From Psychrosphaera saromensis (GTDB taxonomy: Bacteria; Pseudomonadota; Gammaproteobacteria; Enterobacterales; Alteromonadaceae): a stretch of 64,000 nt of DNA. Below, piece by piece: positions 35,587 through 46,122 of the stretch (the stretch's first letter is position 1; each line of letters opens with the position of its first letter). The stretch spans positions 953,934-1,017,933 of the forward strand of contig NZ_MSCH01000003.1 of assembly GCF_002954545.1 (NCBI RefSeq). Reading direction: 5' to 3'. The notes under the pieces were generated by a model that saw only the letters and a list, made by a program, of their open reading frames with translations, was not told the DNA's origin and did not search any database. Made by a program: the position numbers and the translations under genes.

Positions 35587-38406
35587 CTAATGTGCTTGAT
35601 CCCAATTATCACCCGTGCCTGAGTCAGCAATTAAAGGTACTTTTAATGATGCGGCACTTTCCATTAAATCGGTAAGTATTGGCAAGTATTCATCAACAAG
35701 GTTTTCATCTATCTCGAAAACCAATTCATCGTGTACTTGCATTACTATTTTCACACCTTGTATATCATTTGAGGTGAGCCATTGGTAAACATTGATCATC
35801 GCCATTTTGATAATGTCAGCTGCGGTACCTTGCATTGGTGCATTGATTGCGGCACGTTCAGCGGCTTTTCTACGAGGCACATTACGTGCAGTAATGTCAG
35901 GTAAGTAAAGGCGTCTGCCAAACAAGGTCTCAACGTAACCTTGTTTCTCTGCATTGACTCTTGTCGTTTCCATATAAGTGAGAACACCAGGGAAACGTTC
36001 AAAGTATTTATCTATATATGACTGTGCTTCGCCACGTTTAATATCTAGCTGTCTGGCTAAACCAAATGCGGACATACCATAGATTAATCCAAAGTTAACC
36101 GCTTTAGCTGCACGTCTTTGTTCTTTTGTTACTTCTTCAAAAGGTGTTGAGAATACTTCAGAGGCCGTTTTTTTATGGATATCTAAGTTATTTGCAAAGG
36201 CAGTTAATAGCCCTTTATCATCACTTAAATGTGCCATGATGCGTAATTCGATTTGTGAATAATCGATGGCAACTATTTTGGTACCTTGTGGTGCAACAAA
36301 CGCTTCTCTTATTCTTCTACCATTTGCATTTCTGATTGGAATGTTTTGTAAGTTTGGATCGGTAGAGCTCAATCTTCCTGTTGCAGCAATTGCTTGATGA
36401 TAAGAGGTATGAACTCTTCCCGTTGCCGGTTTGATCATTAACGGTAATTTATCTGTGTAGGTCGATTTAAGTTTACTTAACCCTCTAAACTCCATAATAA
36501 CTTTTGGTAAGTCGTAATCATGAGAAAGTTCTAGTAATACTTCTTCCGCTGTCGATGGCGCACCTTTTGGGGTTTTCTTTACAATAGGTAATTCTAATTT
36601 CTCAAATAGAATAACTTGAAGTTGTTTTGGTGAGGCTAAATTAAACTCCTCGCCAGCAATTTCATGAGCTTTTAACTCAAGCTCTTGTAATTTTATCGAG
36701 AACTCGCTGCTCAGTGCATGCATCTGATCAGCGTCTATTAATACACCGTTATGCTCAATGTGAGATAAAATAGGCATTAAAGGTAGTTCAATGTTCTTCA
36801 TTAACTCATTTAATGGCGCAATATTTTGTAATTTCTCATCAAAGTATTTATATAAACGCAATGTGATGTCGGCATCTTCTGCAGCATAAGGTGCAGCTGT
36901 TTCGATACTAATTTGATTAAAGGTTATTTGCTTAGCACCTTTACCTGCAACATCTTCAAATGAAATACAATTATGACCAAGGTATTTTAACGCCAGAGCA
37001 TCCATATTATGTTTTGTTGCTGTGCTGTTAAATACATACGACTGCAACATAGTGTCGCCAACTACACCTTTAATGGTTAGGTTATATTTAGCTAACACAT
37101 TTATGTCGTACTTTAGGTTTTGGCCGACTTTGGAAATGTTCTTATCTTCTAATAAGGCTTTTAAACTTGGTGTTATTTGCTCCAATGAAATTTGTTCCGG
37201 GGCATCTTCGTAATCATGCGCAAGGGGAACATATATCGCTTTAATGTCGTCATTCAATTCGTAAGCAATAGAAAAACCAACTAGCTCGGCATCCATGTAA
37301 TCGATTGATGTGGTTTCGGTATCAAATGCAATTAGTTTTGCATTGTTGATCTCAGCTAAGATTGATTGCCATTGTTCAAGAGTGAAAATGGTTTGATACA
37401 AGTCTTTGTTAATTGATACTGCATCTATACTGCTATCTTCATCTTGATCATCAATTGATGTATTAGCAGGCTTTGTTGTTGAACCAACAAGTGGCGGCTC
37501 TGAATTACTATTGCCGGCAAGTACTTCTGCCAACCAACGTTTAAACTCACACTCTTTATATAGCTCGGCTAGTTTTTCTTTATCTGGAGACTGAATGAAC
37601 ATCTTATCTGATGTTATGCCATGGTCTACATCAAGCTTTATGGTTGCTAGCTGATAAGAAAGCTTAAGTTGATCTTGGTTATCAACCAATTTTGCTTTCA
37701 TGGTTTTTGAACCACGGAATCCTAAACCTGCAACGTCATCAAGATTTTGATAAATATTATCGATGCTGCCTAAACCTTGAATAAGTCCAACCGCTGTTTT
37801 TTCACCAACACCTGGAACGCCAGGAATATTGTCCGACTTATCGCCCATTAATGCTAGGTAATCAATGATTTGTTCTGGTTTTACACCAAATTTAGTCTCA
37901 ACACCTTCTGGATTCAAAATAGTATTGGTCATGGTATTAATAAGCGTAACGTGTTCATTAACAAGCTGCGCCATGTCTTTATCGCCAGTACTTATTAATA
38001 CTTTATTACCTAATTTGGATTGTTGATCTGCAATTGTCCCTATTACGTCATCGGCTTCTACACCTTCAATAGCGGTAATAGGCAATCCCATTGCTTCAAT
38101 AATTTTATGCAAAGGTGCAATTTGAGTTCTTAGGTCATCCGGCATAGGAGGGCGGTTGGCTTTATATTCAGAATACATTTCATTTCTAAATGTTGGGCCT
38201 TTGGCATCAAAGATAACAATCATCTGTTCAGGCGAGTATTGACGCACTAAACTTTTCAGCATGTTGATCACGCCATAAATAGCACCAGTGGCTTCACCGC
38301 GAGAATTAGTTAGATGTGGTGGTGAATGATATGCACGAAATAAGTACGAAGATCCATCAACTAAAATTAAAGGCGAACTCGGGTCTGAAATACGATCATT
38401 AGACAT
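35587..38406 (-). CDS. polA: DNA polymerase I
   Basis: 939 residues. N-terminal 5' nuclease (LVDGSSYLFRAYHSPP, with the DVIGTIA and GDKSDNIPGVPGVGEKTA acidic sites), 3'-5' exonuclease domain (AFDTETTSIDYMDAELVGFS; exonuclease Asp/Glu retained) and polymerase domain (DPNLQNIPIRN, AIDYSQIELRIMAHLS, KAVNFGLIYGMSAFGLA O-helix, MQVHDELVFE). Complete and normal. Used in Okazaki fragment processing and repair. Divergent from cytochrome c5; DnaA-box-like sites lie just upstream. Confidence 0.98.
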   Translation of the reverse strand: MSNDRISDPSSPLILVDGSSYLFRAYHSPPHLTNSRGEATGAIYGVINMLKSLVRQYSPEQMIVIFDAKGPTFRNEMYSEYKANRPPMPDDLRTQIAPLHKIIEAMGLPITAIEGVEADDVIGTIADQQSKLGNKVLISTGDKDMAQLVNEHVTLINTMTNTILNPEGVETKFGVKPEQIIDYLALMGDKSDNIPGVPGVGEKTAVGLIQGLGSIDNIYQNLDDVAGLGFRGSKTMKAKLVDNQDQLKLSYQLATIKLDVDHGITSDKMFIQSPDKEKLAELYKECEFKRWLAEVLAGNSNSEPPLVGSTTKPANTSIDDQDEDSSIDAVSINKDLYQTIFTLEQWQSILAEINNAKLIAFDTETTSIDYMDAELVGFSIAYELNDDIKAIYVPLAHDYEDAPEQISLEQITPSLKALLEDKNISKVGQNLKYDINVLAKYNLTIKGVVGDTMLQSYVFNSTATKHNMDALALKYLGHNCISFEDVAGKGAKQITFNQISIETAAPYAAEDADITLRLYKYFDEKLQNIAPLNELMKNIELPLMPILSHIEHNGVLIDADQMHALSSEFSIKLQELELKAHEIAGEEFNLASPKQLQVILFEKLELPIVKKTPKGAPSTAEEVLLELSHDYDLPKVIMEFRGLSKLKSTYTDKLPLMIKPATGRVHTSYHQAIAATGRLSSTDPNLQNIPIRNANGRRIREAFVAPQGTKIVAIDYSQIELRIMAHLSDDKGLLTAFANNLDIHKKTASEVFSTPFEEVTKEQRRAAKAVNFGLIYGMSAFGLARQLDIKRGEAQSYIDKYFERFPGVLTYMETTRVNAEKQGYVETLFGRRLYLPDITARNVPRRKAAERAAINAPMQGTAADIIKMAMINVYQWLTSNDIQGVKIVMQVHDELVFEIDENLVDEYLPILTDLMESAASLKVPLIADSGTGDNWDQAH

Positions 38407-39064
38407 GTGGATTATTTCCAGATTACTTTGAATAAATTAGTGTGTAAGAATGACATAAAATGTCGAAAGCCGCTATAGGCATAGCGTTCAATAGGAGATT
38501 AAATTTGTGTATAACATTTTAAACTTGTGGATAAGTACGTGAATAACACTTTATTCAGCTAAGCAAAAATTTAAATTTTAAATGAGGTTATTTGTTTAGG
38601 TTAAGTAGCAGTAGCAACTCCAATTTCTTATTATTATAGTGTTTCATCTACCAATCTCTAAAGGGCTGGTTTTTTGTTCTGTTTCGAAAAACAGGAGGAG
38701 TAATTTACACATAAAATCGAATTGGATCTAGGACTTTTTAATATTTTTTACACTTAATGTACTTTTATTAATATCGTCTATCCTAGGTATAGAAGTTTAG
38801 AGGCAGTTAGCCTTAATAACCTACTTATAATAGGGGCATAGGTTGTATTTAGTGAGGTTTAAGGTTTAACAATAGTTATTTGGTCAAGCAATTGAATAAC
38901 AAAGTTGGGATAATAAATAACCTCTAGTAATAAAAAACTAAATAAATATAGGCATTTACTTGATTTGATAGTGCTTATAAATCCATAATATCGTTATGGA
39001 TGTAAAATCGATAGAATTTATAAGATACAATGTCTGTGTATCTTAAAAAATAGGTGAGCTCAGA
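38407..39064. other. polA-cytochrome c5 intergenic region
   Basis: About 660 AT-rich nt between divergent genes. The polA side holds a cluster of DnaA-box-like sequences (38506-38546). The rest shows no open frame or strong hairpin; promoters for both genes must lie here. Confidence 0.5.
38506..38546 (-). promoter_or_regulatory. Cluster of three DnaA-box-like sites
   Basis: On the minus strand: TTATACACA (38506-38514), TTATCCACA (38526-38534, perfect E. coli R-box) and TTATTCACG (38538-38546, one mismatch). All have the same orientation and lie about 100-140 nt upstream of polA. Could be regulatory boxes for polA or a DnaA-titration site. Confidence 0.5.
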
Positions 39065-39457
39065 ATGAGAAAAATACTTGTAACACTTTTAACTGTACTG
39101 TCTATAGCTTCAGTTCAAGCAACTGAACCTACAAAAAGCGCTGTAGAGCAAAGAATTCAACCGGTTGGAGATGTTTATCTTGCTGGAGCTGAGCCTGAAA
39201 AGCCTGCAGAACCTGCTGGACCTAAGTCTGGTGAGCAAGTTTATCAACAAGCTTGTTTTGCTTGTCATGGAACTGGAGCATTGGGTGCACCTAAAAACGG
39301 TGATGCAGCAGCATGGGCTCCAAGAATGGCACAAGGTATAGATGTATTATTAAAACATGCAATCAATGGTTTTAATGCGATGCCTCCAAAAGGAACATGC
39401 ATGGCGTGTTCAAGTGATGAAATTAAAGCTGCAATTGATTTTATGACTAAAAGCTAG
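39065..39457 (+). CDS. Cytochrome c5
   Basis: 130 residues with a signal peptide (MRKILVTLLTVLSIASVQA), a Pro-rich linker (EPEKPAEPAGPKSG) and one haem motif CFACH (64-68). Met106 in FNAMPPKG is the axial ligand, and the CMAC cysteines (112, 115) form the extra disulfide typical of c5. Periplasmic electron carrier. GGTGAG lies upstream of the ATG; a terminator follows. Confidence 0.93.
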   Translation: MRKILVTLLTVLSIASVQATEPTKSAVEQRIQPVGDVYLAGAEPEKPAEPAGPKSGEQVYQQACFACHGTGALGAPKNGDAAAWAPRMAQGIDVLLKHAINGFNAMPPKGTCMACSSDEIKAAIDFMTKS

Positions 39458-39495
39458 TTTTTAAATTATTACTGGATGTAATTACATCTAGCATA

Positions 39496-39525
39496 AAAAA
39501 AGCCAATCTGATGATTGGCTTTTTT
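39496..39525. terminator. Bidirectional terminator (cytochrome c5 / rep)
   Basis: A 13-bp stem AAAAAAGCCAATC with its complement, TGAT loop, between convergent cytochrome c5 and rep. Confidence 0.9.
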
Positions 39526-39545
39526 GTGTTTGCGGTTTGATATAT

Positions 39546-41561
39546 TTATTTTTGTAACATAGATCGCAAATTAGCTATGTTGGCTTTATTTTTTTGCTGA
39601 CGTTGTTCTTGTGGTACAACTTGCCCTGTTTTTTCCCAGCGAAGATCTTTCTGATCAAGCTCCTCAATAAACCTTGATGGTTCACTTATAACAGTCTCAC
39701 CATATTGACGACGCTCCTTGGTGTAAGTTAACACCAACTCTTTTTGTGCTCTAGTGATCCCAACGTAGGCTAAACGTCTTTCTTCTTCAATGTTGTCTTC
39801 GTCAATACTAGACTGATGAGGTAGGAATCCTTCTTCCATACCCACCATAAAGACGTATGGGAACTCTAAACCTTTCGACGCGTGCATTGTCATTAACTGA
39901 ACTTGATTATTACTCTCGTCTTCATCTTCGTTTCTTTCCATCATGTCGCGTAGAGCTAATTTATTTACAGTTTCGAGTAATGTTAATGGTTCATGCTCAC
40001 TGTCGCCTTGTAACATTTGAGTTACCCACTTATATAACTCACTGACATTTTTCATTCTCATTTCTGCCGCTTTAGGGCTAGCGCTGGTTTCAAATAGCCA
40101 GTCTTCGTAATGAATGCCTTTTAATAACTCTTTCACCGCATCAAGCGGTTCACTACGTAATACCTGATCGCTTATTTCTACAATCCAGCGGGTAAAATAT
40201 TGAATGGCTGATTTGGCTGGACCCGAAATCATACCAATAAAAGCATTATCAAATGACGCTTCAAACAAGCTGATGTGTTTGTCATTGGCTAAATGGCCAA
40301 GCTTTTCTAATGTAACAGGGCCTATTTGACGCCTGGGTGTATTCACAACACGTAGAAATGCATTGTCGTCATCTTGGTTAACGACTAAGCGTAAATACGC
40401 CATGATGTCTTTAATTTCTGGACGAGAGAAGAATGACGTTCCGCCGCTTATTTTATAAGGAATTCTATTTGTGGTTAGCAGCTTTTCAAAAATACGACTT
40501 TGGTGGTTACCGCGATACAAAATTGCGTAATCACCATAATGTGTTTTGTTGGTAAATCGGTGACCAATAATTTCGGCAATAACTCGCTCAGCTTCATTGT
40601 CTTCATTTTTGGTTTGAATAACTCGAATAGGGTTACCGTATTCCATCGTCGTTTTGAGTTTTTTATCAAAAACGTGCGGGTTTTTATCAATTAGAACATT
40701 TGCCGCGTGTAGTACACAGCCTACCGAGCGGTAGTTTTGTTCCAGCTTTATTAAGTTTAAGTTGGGAAAATCTTTGCTTAATAACACTAAGTTTTGTGGT
40801 TTAGCGCCACGCCATGAATAGATAGATTGGTCATCATCGCCAACTACTGTGAAGTGAGCGCGCTTACCAACTAACATCTTAACCAGTTCATACTGACTGG
40901 TGTTGGTATCTTGATATTCATCCACTAGTAGATATTGAATTTTTTCCTGCCAACGAGCAATTACTTCAGGGTAATTTCTAAATAATAAGGTAGGGATTAG
41001 TATTAAGTCGTCAAAGTCCAACGCGTTATACGCTCTCATTTGAGATTGATAACGCTGATATAGCTCAGCATACAACGCCGTTTCAGAATCTTCTGCCTGA
41101 CTTATGGCCGCTTGCGGCAGCATTAATTCATTTTTCCAGTTAGAGATATGCTTAATTAACTGGTAAATGCTTTCTTTGTCTTCTTGTAACTCGACTTCAG
41201 TGAGTTCTTTTAATAACGCAAAGCAATCTTGGTCGTCAAATAATGAAAAATTTGATTTATATCCAAGTATTTTTATCTCTTTTTTTATTATATTTAAGCC
41301 TAAAGTGTGAAATGTTGATATTTGTAAACCTTTCACTTTATGTTTTTCAATCGACTGATTAACACGTTCTCTCATTTCACGAGCGGCTTTATTGGTGAAC
41401 GTAACCGCTGCAATTTTATTTGCAGGAACATTACAGTTTTCAATAAGATGGCCGATTTTATTTATGATAACTCGGGTTTTGCCAGAACCGGCACCAGCTA
41501 ATACTAAGCATGGGCCATCCACATATGTAACGGCTAATTCTTGTTCTGGATTTAATTTCAC
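39546..41561 (-). CDS. rep: ATP-dependent DNA helicase Rep
   Basis: 671 residues, superfamily 1A. Walker A GAGSGKT (about 22-28), motif Ia [12 protein letters not shown], motif [11 protein letters not shown], motif [18 protein letters not shown], motif [11 protein letters not shown] and motif [12 protein letters not shown]. The N-terminus [11 protein letters not shown] and the length are those of Rep rather than UvrD. It removes proteins ahead of the replication fork in a 3'-5' direction. Single gene, convergent with cytochrome c5. Confidence 0.95.
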   Translation of the reverse strand: MKLNPEQELAVTYVDGPCLVLAGAGSGKTRVIINKIGHLIENCNVPANKIAAVTFTNKAAREMRERVNQSIEKHKVKGLQISTFHTLGLNIIKKEIKILGYKSNFSLFDDQDCFALLKELTEVELQEDKESIYQLIKHISNWKNELMLPQAAISQAEDSETALYAELYQRYQSQMRAYNALDFDDLILIPTLLFRNYPEVIARWQEKIQYLLVDEYQDTNTSQYELVKMLVGKRAHFTVVGDDDQSIYSWRGAKPQNLVLLSKDFPNLNLIKLEQNYRSVGCVLHAANVLIDKNPHVFDKKLKTTMEYGNPIRVIQTKNEDNEAERVIAEIIGHRFTNKTHYGDYAILYRGNHQSRIFEKLLTTNRIPYKISGGTSFFSRPEIKDIMAYLRLVVNQDDDNAFLRVVNTPRRQIGPVTLEKLGHLANDKHISLFEASFDNAFIGMISGPAKSAIQYFTRWIVEISDQVLRSEPLDAVKELLKGIHYEDWLFETSASPKAAEMRMKNVSELYKWVTQMLQGDSEHEPLTLLETVNKLALRDMMERNEDEDESNNQVQLMTMHASKGLEFPYVFMVGMEEGFLPHQSSIDEDNIEEERRLAYVGITRAQKELVLTYTKERRQYGETVISEPSRFIEELDQKDLRWEKTGQVVPQEQRQQKNKANIANLRSMLQK

Positions 41562-41728
41562 GTGGTTCCCTTTTAATTAAGTGCGGGATATTATCAAATA
41601 AATATGACAATATGCAGAATAACTGTAATTCGATAGAAGTTAATTTAATTGGGTTAATACCTCGAATAATTAGGTTTATTTACTATTATGAACATTGGTA
41701 TAAGATTTACTTTTTTCTAGGAGAACTC

Positions 41729-43237
41729 ATGAAAAAGTCAACATTAACTATTGCAACATTGGTGGCATTAACAAGTACCTCGGCATCTGCATTTGATTAC
41801 TTTTTTCAAACCGGCCGCTCTATGGGTTACGGAAGCGCAGGGACGACTTATGCACATTGGTCTGCAGCCGCAAACTATAATCCAGCTCTTATTGGCTCAG
41901 CAGCTGGTACAGAAGAAGACTTTTTCTTTGTATTAAATGGCTCACTTCGAGTAAATGAGCAAAATGATGCTATCGATACCATGGACCAATTCTCAGAAGA
42001 TACAGAGTCATTTGACGGTTTTTCAGATGTAGATTTGCTGGAAGGTGATAAAGCAGCGTTACAAAATAATGTTGATACTGCTAATCAGTTAGTGACGTCA
42101 GTTGAAAAATTAGATGGTGCAGGCATGAACCTTGGCCTTGGTATAAATGGCGGTTTAGGTATGTCATTTGAAACCTTTGCCATGTCATTCCAAGTGAATA
42201 CTCAAGTAGTGGTCGGTGGTACGGTAAATATAGCGGAAGAAGATACTTCTATGTTTCGTCGTTTTACAGAGTTAGGTCAAGTGTTAATTGATGATGTTCG
42301 CCCACTCTATGATGATTTAAAAGTAAAAGAAGCTGAGTTAGCTGCAATTCAAGAGTCGTATGAGGCAGGCAACGCGACACAGGACGATATTAATGACGCA
42401 CAATTATTAGTAGACGAAGCGGAAGCAATAGCAGAAGACGCTAAAAATACACAGGTTGGTATTGAAACAGACTTCGCTGATATTTTTGATACAGAAACTC
42501 AAAGTATTACTTTCAATGACGAAGATTTGAAATCTAACACTCGCTTTGCTGCAATTGGTTGGGCTGAAGCTGGCATGACTTTAGGTAGTAACTGGAAGTT
42601 AGACGGTGGGAAAGTACTGAGTGTTGGTGCAACATTTAAAGCCGTCCATCTAGAGTTTTATGATTACCAAGCGTCTACTGCTGGTTTTGATGAAGATAAC
42701 CTTGATGGCGATGCGTATAAAAGTGAAGAAGACTTTGTTACTGCAGATATAGGTGCAATTTTAGCGTTAGACTCAGCTGATAAGTGGCGTGTTGGTATAT
42801 CCGTTAAGAACTTAAATGGCGTGACGATAACAACTAACCCAGCAGGATTACAAGCTGGGCAGGAAGAGTTGATCTTTGAAGTGAAACCTCAAGTTAGAAT
42901 TGGCACCAGTTATAACGGTGGTTGGTATCGTTTAGCTGCGGATGTTGATGTAACGGAATCTAAAGGACCACACTATGCTGATGGCACTGAATTTTTCAAA
43001 GGTACTCAATACGCAAGTTTAGGTGCAATTATCAATGCTTGGGACTTTATTGAGTTAAGAGTTGGTTATAGACATAACCTAATCACAACCGATGAATTAG
43101 CCGCTCGTACGTCAGAAGCAGATGGTTTAGTTACCGCCGGTGCTGGTATTTATCTAGGACCTGTTCAGTTTGATTTAGGTTTACAAGCTTCTGAAGAAGA
43201 AGTTGGTGGCGGCTTGCAAGCGATGATCACTTGGTAA
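41729..43237 (+). CDS. TraF-like outer-membrane protein (PF13729 type)
   Basis: 502 residues from the ATG at 41729, which has AGGAG in front and starts a clean signal peptide (MKKSTLTIATLVALTSTSASA). The longer reading to 41612 is not plausible. The mature start FDYFFQTGRSMGYGSAGTTYAHWSAAANYNPALIG is the FadL/TraF-like hatch signature. A charged coiled-coil insert lies at about 190-265 (VRPLYDDLKVKEAELAAIQESYEAG). The C-terminus is a barrel ending GGGLQAMITW. Often annotated conjugal transfer TraF, but no conjugation genes are nearby, so the plasmid role is unlikely. Function unknown. Confidence 0.8.
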   Translation: MKKSTLTIATLVALTSTSASAFDYFFQTGRSMGYGSAGTTYAHWSAAANYNPALIGSAAGTEEDFFFVLNGSLRVNEQNDAIDTMDQFSEDTESFDGFSDVDLLEGDKAALQNNVDTANQLVTSVEKLDGAGMNLGLGINGGLGMSFETFAMSFQVNTQVVVGGTVNIAEEDTSMFRRFTELGQVLIDDVRPLYDDLKVKEAELAAIQESYEAGNATQDDINDAQLLVDEAEAIAEDAKNTQVGIETDFADIFDTETQSITFNDEDLKSNTRFAAIGWAEAGMTLGSNWKLDGGKVLSVGATFKAVHLEFYDYQASTAGFDEDNLDGDAYKSEEDFVTADIGAILALDSADKWRVGISVKNLNGVTITTNPAGLQAGQEELIFEVKPQVRIGTSYNGGWYRLAADVDVTESKGPHYADGTEFFKGTQYASLGAIINAWDFIELRVGYRHNLITTDELAARTSEADGLVTAGAGIYLGPVQFDLGLQASEEEVGGGLQAMITW

Positions 43238-43267
43238 CCAGTAAGTAAAATTAATAAAATACATGAT

Positions 43268-43291
43268 AAAGGCCAACATTTGTTGGCCTTT
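43268..43291 (+). terminator. Rho-independent terminator
   Basis: AAAGGCCAACA and TGTTGGCCTTT with a minimal loop, then T-tract; ends the TraF-like gene. Confidence 0.9.
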
Positions 43292-43335
43292 TTTTGTATT
43301 ATCTTACCAATAATAAATATTACGAGAATCACACT

Positions 43336-43575
43336 ATGTTAAACGCTAAAAAAATAGAGCAATTAGCTGAGCAAATAACGAATGCAATCCCTCCTGGGGT
43401 TAAAAACATAGCTGACAATGTTGAAGAAAAAGTCAAAGCAGTTCTGCAAGCTAAACTCACTCAATTAGATGTGGTTAGCCGAGAAGAATTTGATGTGCAG
43501 ACTCAGGTATTAGCACGTACTCGTGCAAAGTTGGAACAGCTTGAAGCCATAGTTGAAGAGTTAAAAAATAAGTAA
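43336..43575 (+). CDS. ubiK: Ubiquinone biosynthesis accessory factor UbiK (BMFP family)
   Basis: 79 residues from the ATG at 43336; the reading from 43294 adds residues inside the terminator region. MLNAKKIEQLAEQITNAIPPGVKNIADNVEEKVKAVLQAKLTQLDVVSREEFDVQ then a C-terminal coiled coil (VLARTRAKLEQLEAIVEEL). This is the BMFP/UbiK pattern; UbiK binds UbiJ and aids aerobic ubiquinone synthesis. Confidence 0.93.
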   Translation: MLNAKKIEQLAEQITNAIPPGVKNIADNVEEKVKAVLQAKLTQLDVVSREEFDVQTQVLARTRAKLEQLEAIVEELKNK

Positions 43576-43639
43576 CTTTCCTTAAGAAAGTTTTGTATTA
43601 ACTCTCCAGTATAAATAAGTAGCATATTTACAAAATGTG

Positions 43640-44383
43640 TTACTTAGCTTTATTCCATAATTCAATATCTTCAGGAAAACTGAAGTCTTCAATCTTATTG
43701 ACCATTAATATATGATTTTGCATATTAGGTACGGCAAAAATATAGTGTTTATAATTGAATGCCTGCTTCAAATAATCCCCTAACAGCATGACCTCCTCAT
43801 CGTTATCAATTAAGCAGTTTATTATTAACCAACCATTTGGGTTTATTAGATCGTAAAGTTGTTTAAACAATCGTTGGTTTTTAATCAATATAGGTGATTC
43901 ATCACCTTGGAAAAGGTCGGATATAATCCAATCGTAATGTGTTTGGTTTTGATGAGCGGTATCGATAAAGCTAAAGGCATCTTGTTTAATAACTGATGGT
44001 TGGTCTATGGCCGGAAAATACTCATCAACTACATCTATAATCTTCTGACTTCCTTCAATACTGGTTACCTTAATTGAAGGGTAGGCGTAACTTAGGTAGC
44101 GTTGTATAGCAAGACCGCCCCCACCTAGTTCCAGAATCGAATTAGGTGTTTTATGATGAAGCATAGGCAATAGCATTACAAAGCAATGGGGAAGAATCGG
44201 GCGATACGGTCTCTGGTTCTCTATGGCACTTTGAATGACGTCTCGGACTAACAGCCAAGTGTAGTTTTCATTTTTATATATGGTGATTCTGTCATTTAAA
44301 CTGCTATCCATATAAACCAGTTTAGCTTGTTTATCTGGAGATAGTGTTTGCGCTAAGTTCATGAATAGTCTTAAATGGTTCAA
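43640..44383 (-). CDS. Spermidine-synthase-like methyltransferase-fold protein
   Basis: 247 residues, cytosolic. The Rossmann core NSILELGGGGLAIQRYLSYAYPSIKVTSIEGSQKIIDVVDEYF, then HYDWIISDLFQGDESP and NPNGWLIINCLIDND, follows the spermine/spermidine-synthase-like class I methyltransferase fold. The polyamine-binding acidic gatekeepers of true SpeE are not obvious, so the substrate is unknown. Divergent from the GNAT-thioesterase fusion. Confidence 0.7.
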   Translation of the reverse strand: MNHLRLFMNLAQTLSPDKQAKLVYMDSSLNDRITIYKNENYTWLLVRDVIQSAIENQRPYRPILPHCFVMLLPMLHHKTPNSILELGGGGLAIQRYLSYAYPSIKVTSIEGSQKIIDVVDEYFPAIDQPSVIKQDAFSFIDTAHQNQTHYDWIISDLFQGDESPILIKNQRLFKQLYDLINPNGWLIINCLIDNDEEVMLLGDYLKQAFNYKHYIFAVPNMQNHILMVNKIEDFSFPEDIELWNKAK

Positions 44384-44470
44384 AGGTTAAGTTATTTGTA
44401 ACGTAAATAATAAATAATAAAAAATATAAACATAAAAATAACAGTGTTTTGAATTAGGCAGAGGGTATAT

Positions 44471-45382
44471 ATGTATCAAGTGGTTGCTCCACAGACAGAG
44501 GAAGAGTGGGAACATTACTACGAAATCCGTTGGCAGGTATTAAGAGCGCCTTTACAGGAGCCTAGAGGATCAGAGAAAGATGAGTATGAACAACACGCTT
44601 GGCATCGAATGGTCATTGATGATCAAGGTAAGGTTGTTGGCGTTGCACGATTACATATAGTTAATACGGATGAAGGACAAATCCGCTATATGGCTGTTAT
44701 TGAGCAACATAGGCGTAAAGGCTTGGCAACTATCATGCTGGAGTCTTTAGAAGCAATAGCACGACAAGAGAGTGTTAAACGGGTTATTTTAAATGCTCGT
44801 AAAAGCGCGACAAATTTCTATGAAAATTTAGGTTATCACGTAACCGGTGAAGCACCAGAGATATTTGGTCAAATCCCACATATGCAAATGTGTAAACCGT
44901 TAGAGGGGGTGGAAGTCATTATCCGAAACCCTCAATGGTGTTTAGATTTACAAAATATTTGGCATCAACAAATACCAATAACTCAGTTAATGGGAATACG
45001 AGTATTCCAATATACAGGTTCTACGTTTGAAACGAGAGCGGCACTAAATCCAAAAATGAACTTACAAGGCACTATGTTTGCTGGCAGTATTTATTCATTA
45101 GCCACCTTAACTGGGTGGGGGTTAGTTCACCTGATGATGAAAGAGCAGAAAATAGAAGGTGATATTGTACTGGCCGATGCGGATATTCATTATCATAAAC
45201 CCGTTACAGAATTACCTCGCTCAATTGCCAACTTTGAGAATATAGAAGGTGACTTTAAACCGTTAGAGAATAATCAAAAAGCCAGAATAACAGTAAAGGT
45301 AGAAGTGTTAGACGATGTAACACCAGTTGCTGAATTTATTGGACAGTACGTGGTTATGCCAAAAGAGAAGATTGAAGATTAG
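44471..45382 (+). CDS. Bifunctional GNAT acetyltransferase / YiiD-type hot-dog thioesterase
   Basis: 303 residues. The N-terminal GNAT domain (1-145) has IRYMAVIEQHRRKGLATIMLESLE with the acetyl-CoA loop RRKGLA and NARKSATNFYENLGY. The C-terminal hot-dog domain (150-303) carries ALNPKMNLQGTMFAGSIYSLATLTGWGLVHLMM and ADADIHYHKPVT, as in YiiD. The fusion is the usual YiiD architecture. Biochemical role unsettled. Confidence 0.88.
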   Translation: MYQVVAPQTEEEWEHYYEIRWQVLRAPLQEPRGSEKDEYEQHAWHRMVIDDQGKVVGVARLHIVNTDEGQIRYMAVIEQHRRKGLATIMLESLEAIARQESVKRVILNARKSATNFYENLGYHVTGEAPEIFGQIPHMQMCKPLEGVEVIIRNPQWCLDLQNIWHQQIPITQLMGIRVFQYTGSTFETRAALNPKMNLQGTMFAGSIYSLATLTGWGLVHLMMKEQKIEGDIVLADADIHYHKPVTELPRSIANFENIEGDFKPLENNQKARITVKVEVLDDVTPVAEFIGQYVVMPKEKIED

Positions 45383-45420
45383 TTACTGCTTTGCAATATA
45401 GTGGCAGTGTGTTGGTTAAT

Positions 45421-45450
45421 AAAAAGCAGTGATATCTATCACTGCTTTTT
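45421..45450. terminator. Bidirectional terminator
   Basis: A 13-14 bp stem AAAAAGCAGTGAT with its complement and T-tracts both ways, between the convergent YiiD-like and YaiI-like genes. Confidence 0.9.
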
Positions 45451-45454
45451 TGAT

Positions 45455-45904
45455 TTAACGAGCTGACTTTGCCAGCCATTGATCGAGTTGGTTAGCAAAC
45501 TGCTGCTTATCTTTATCACCGTACTTTGGTTGCCCTGTGCTATTAATCCCGCTTGAACGCATGGTATCCATAAAGTCGCGCATATTAAGTATTTGTTTAA
45601 TATTGCTGGTGGTATAAAGCTCACCCCTAGGGTTTAACGCTAATGCACCTTTTTCTACAATCTCAGCCGCTAAGGGAATATCCGACGTTATTACTAAGTC
45701 ACTAGGTTGTGCGCGCTTTACAATTTCATCATCGGCAACATCAAACCCGCTTGGCACTTGTATCATTTGAATAAACTGTGATGGTGGAATTTTAATATAT
45801 TGATTTGCCACTAAAATTAACTGTGTTTTTGTTCGTTCTGCAGCCTTAAATAAAATTTCTTTTGCTGGAAGTGGACAAGCATCCGCATCAACCCAAATAG
45901 TCAT
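45455..45904 (-). CDS. YaiI/YqxD family protein (UPF0178, DUF188)
   Basis: 149 residues. [23 protein letters not shown], then [47 protein letters not shown], is the conserved PIN-like DUF188 pattern with metal-binding Asp residues (D4, D6 and DIP). A nuclease-like role is suspected for the family; none is proven here. Confidence 0.93.
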   Translation of the reverse strand: MTIWVDADACPLPAKEILFKAAERTKTQLILVANQYIKIPPSQFIQMIQVPSGFDVADDEIVKRAQPSDLVITSDIPLAAEIVEKGALALNPRGELYTTSNIKQILNMRDFMDTMRSSGINSTGQPKYGDKDKQQFANQLDQWLAKSAR

Positions 45905-46122
45905 AGTTGTTATTACTTTTCTGTTATTAGAACACCTAGTTTGAATTCTGTTGTATTTTTACTAATTTATCTATCGTTTATTAATACTAACAATAAGAAA
46001 AACTCAAACTATCAGCTATATTTCCTATAGTGTTTGTTAAGTCGGTGAGAATACATTCAAACGTTTGTTTTAATTTATTCTTAATGTATAGTTTGTTAAC
46101 TTTTGATCAATGAGTGAAAAAA

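Noticed and set aside
38506..38546. DnaA boxes as the chromosomal origin
   Set aside because: Only three boxes, no gidA/mnmG or dnaA neighbours, and no array of AT-rich 13-mers; too little for oriC.
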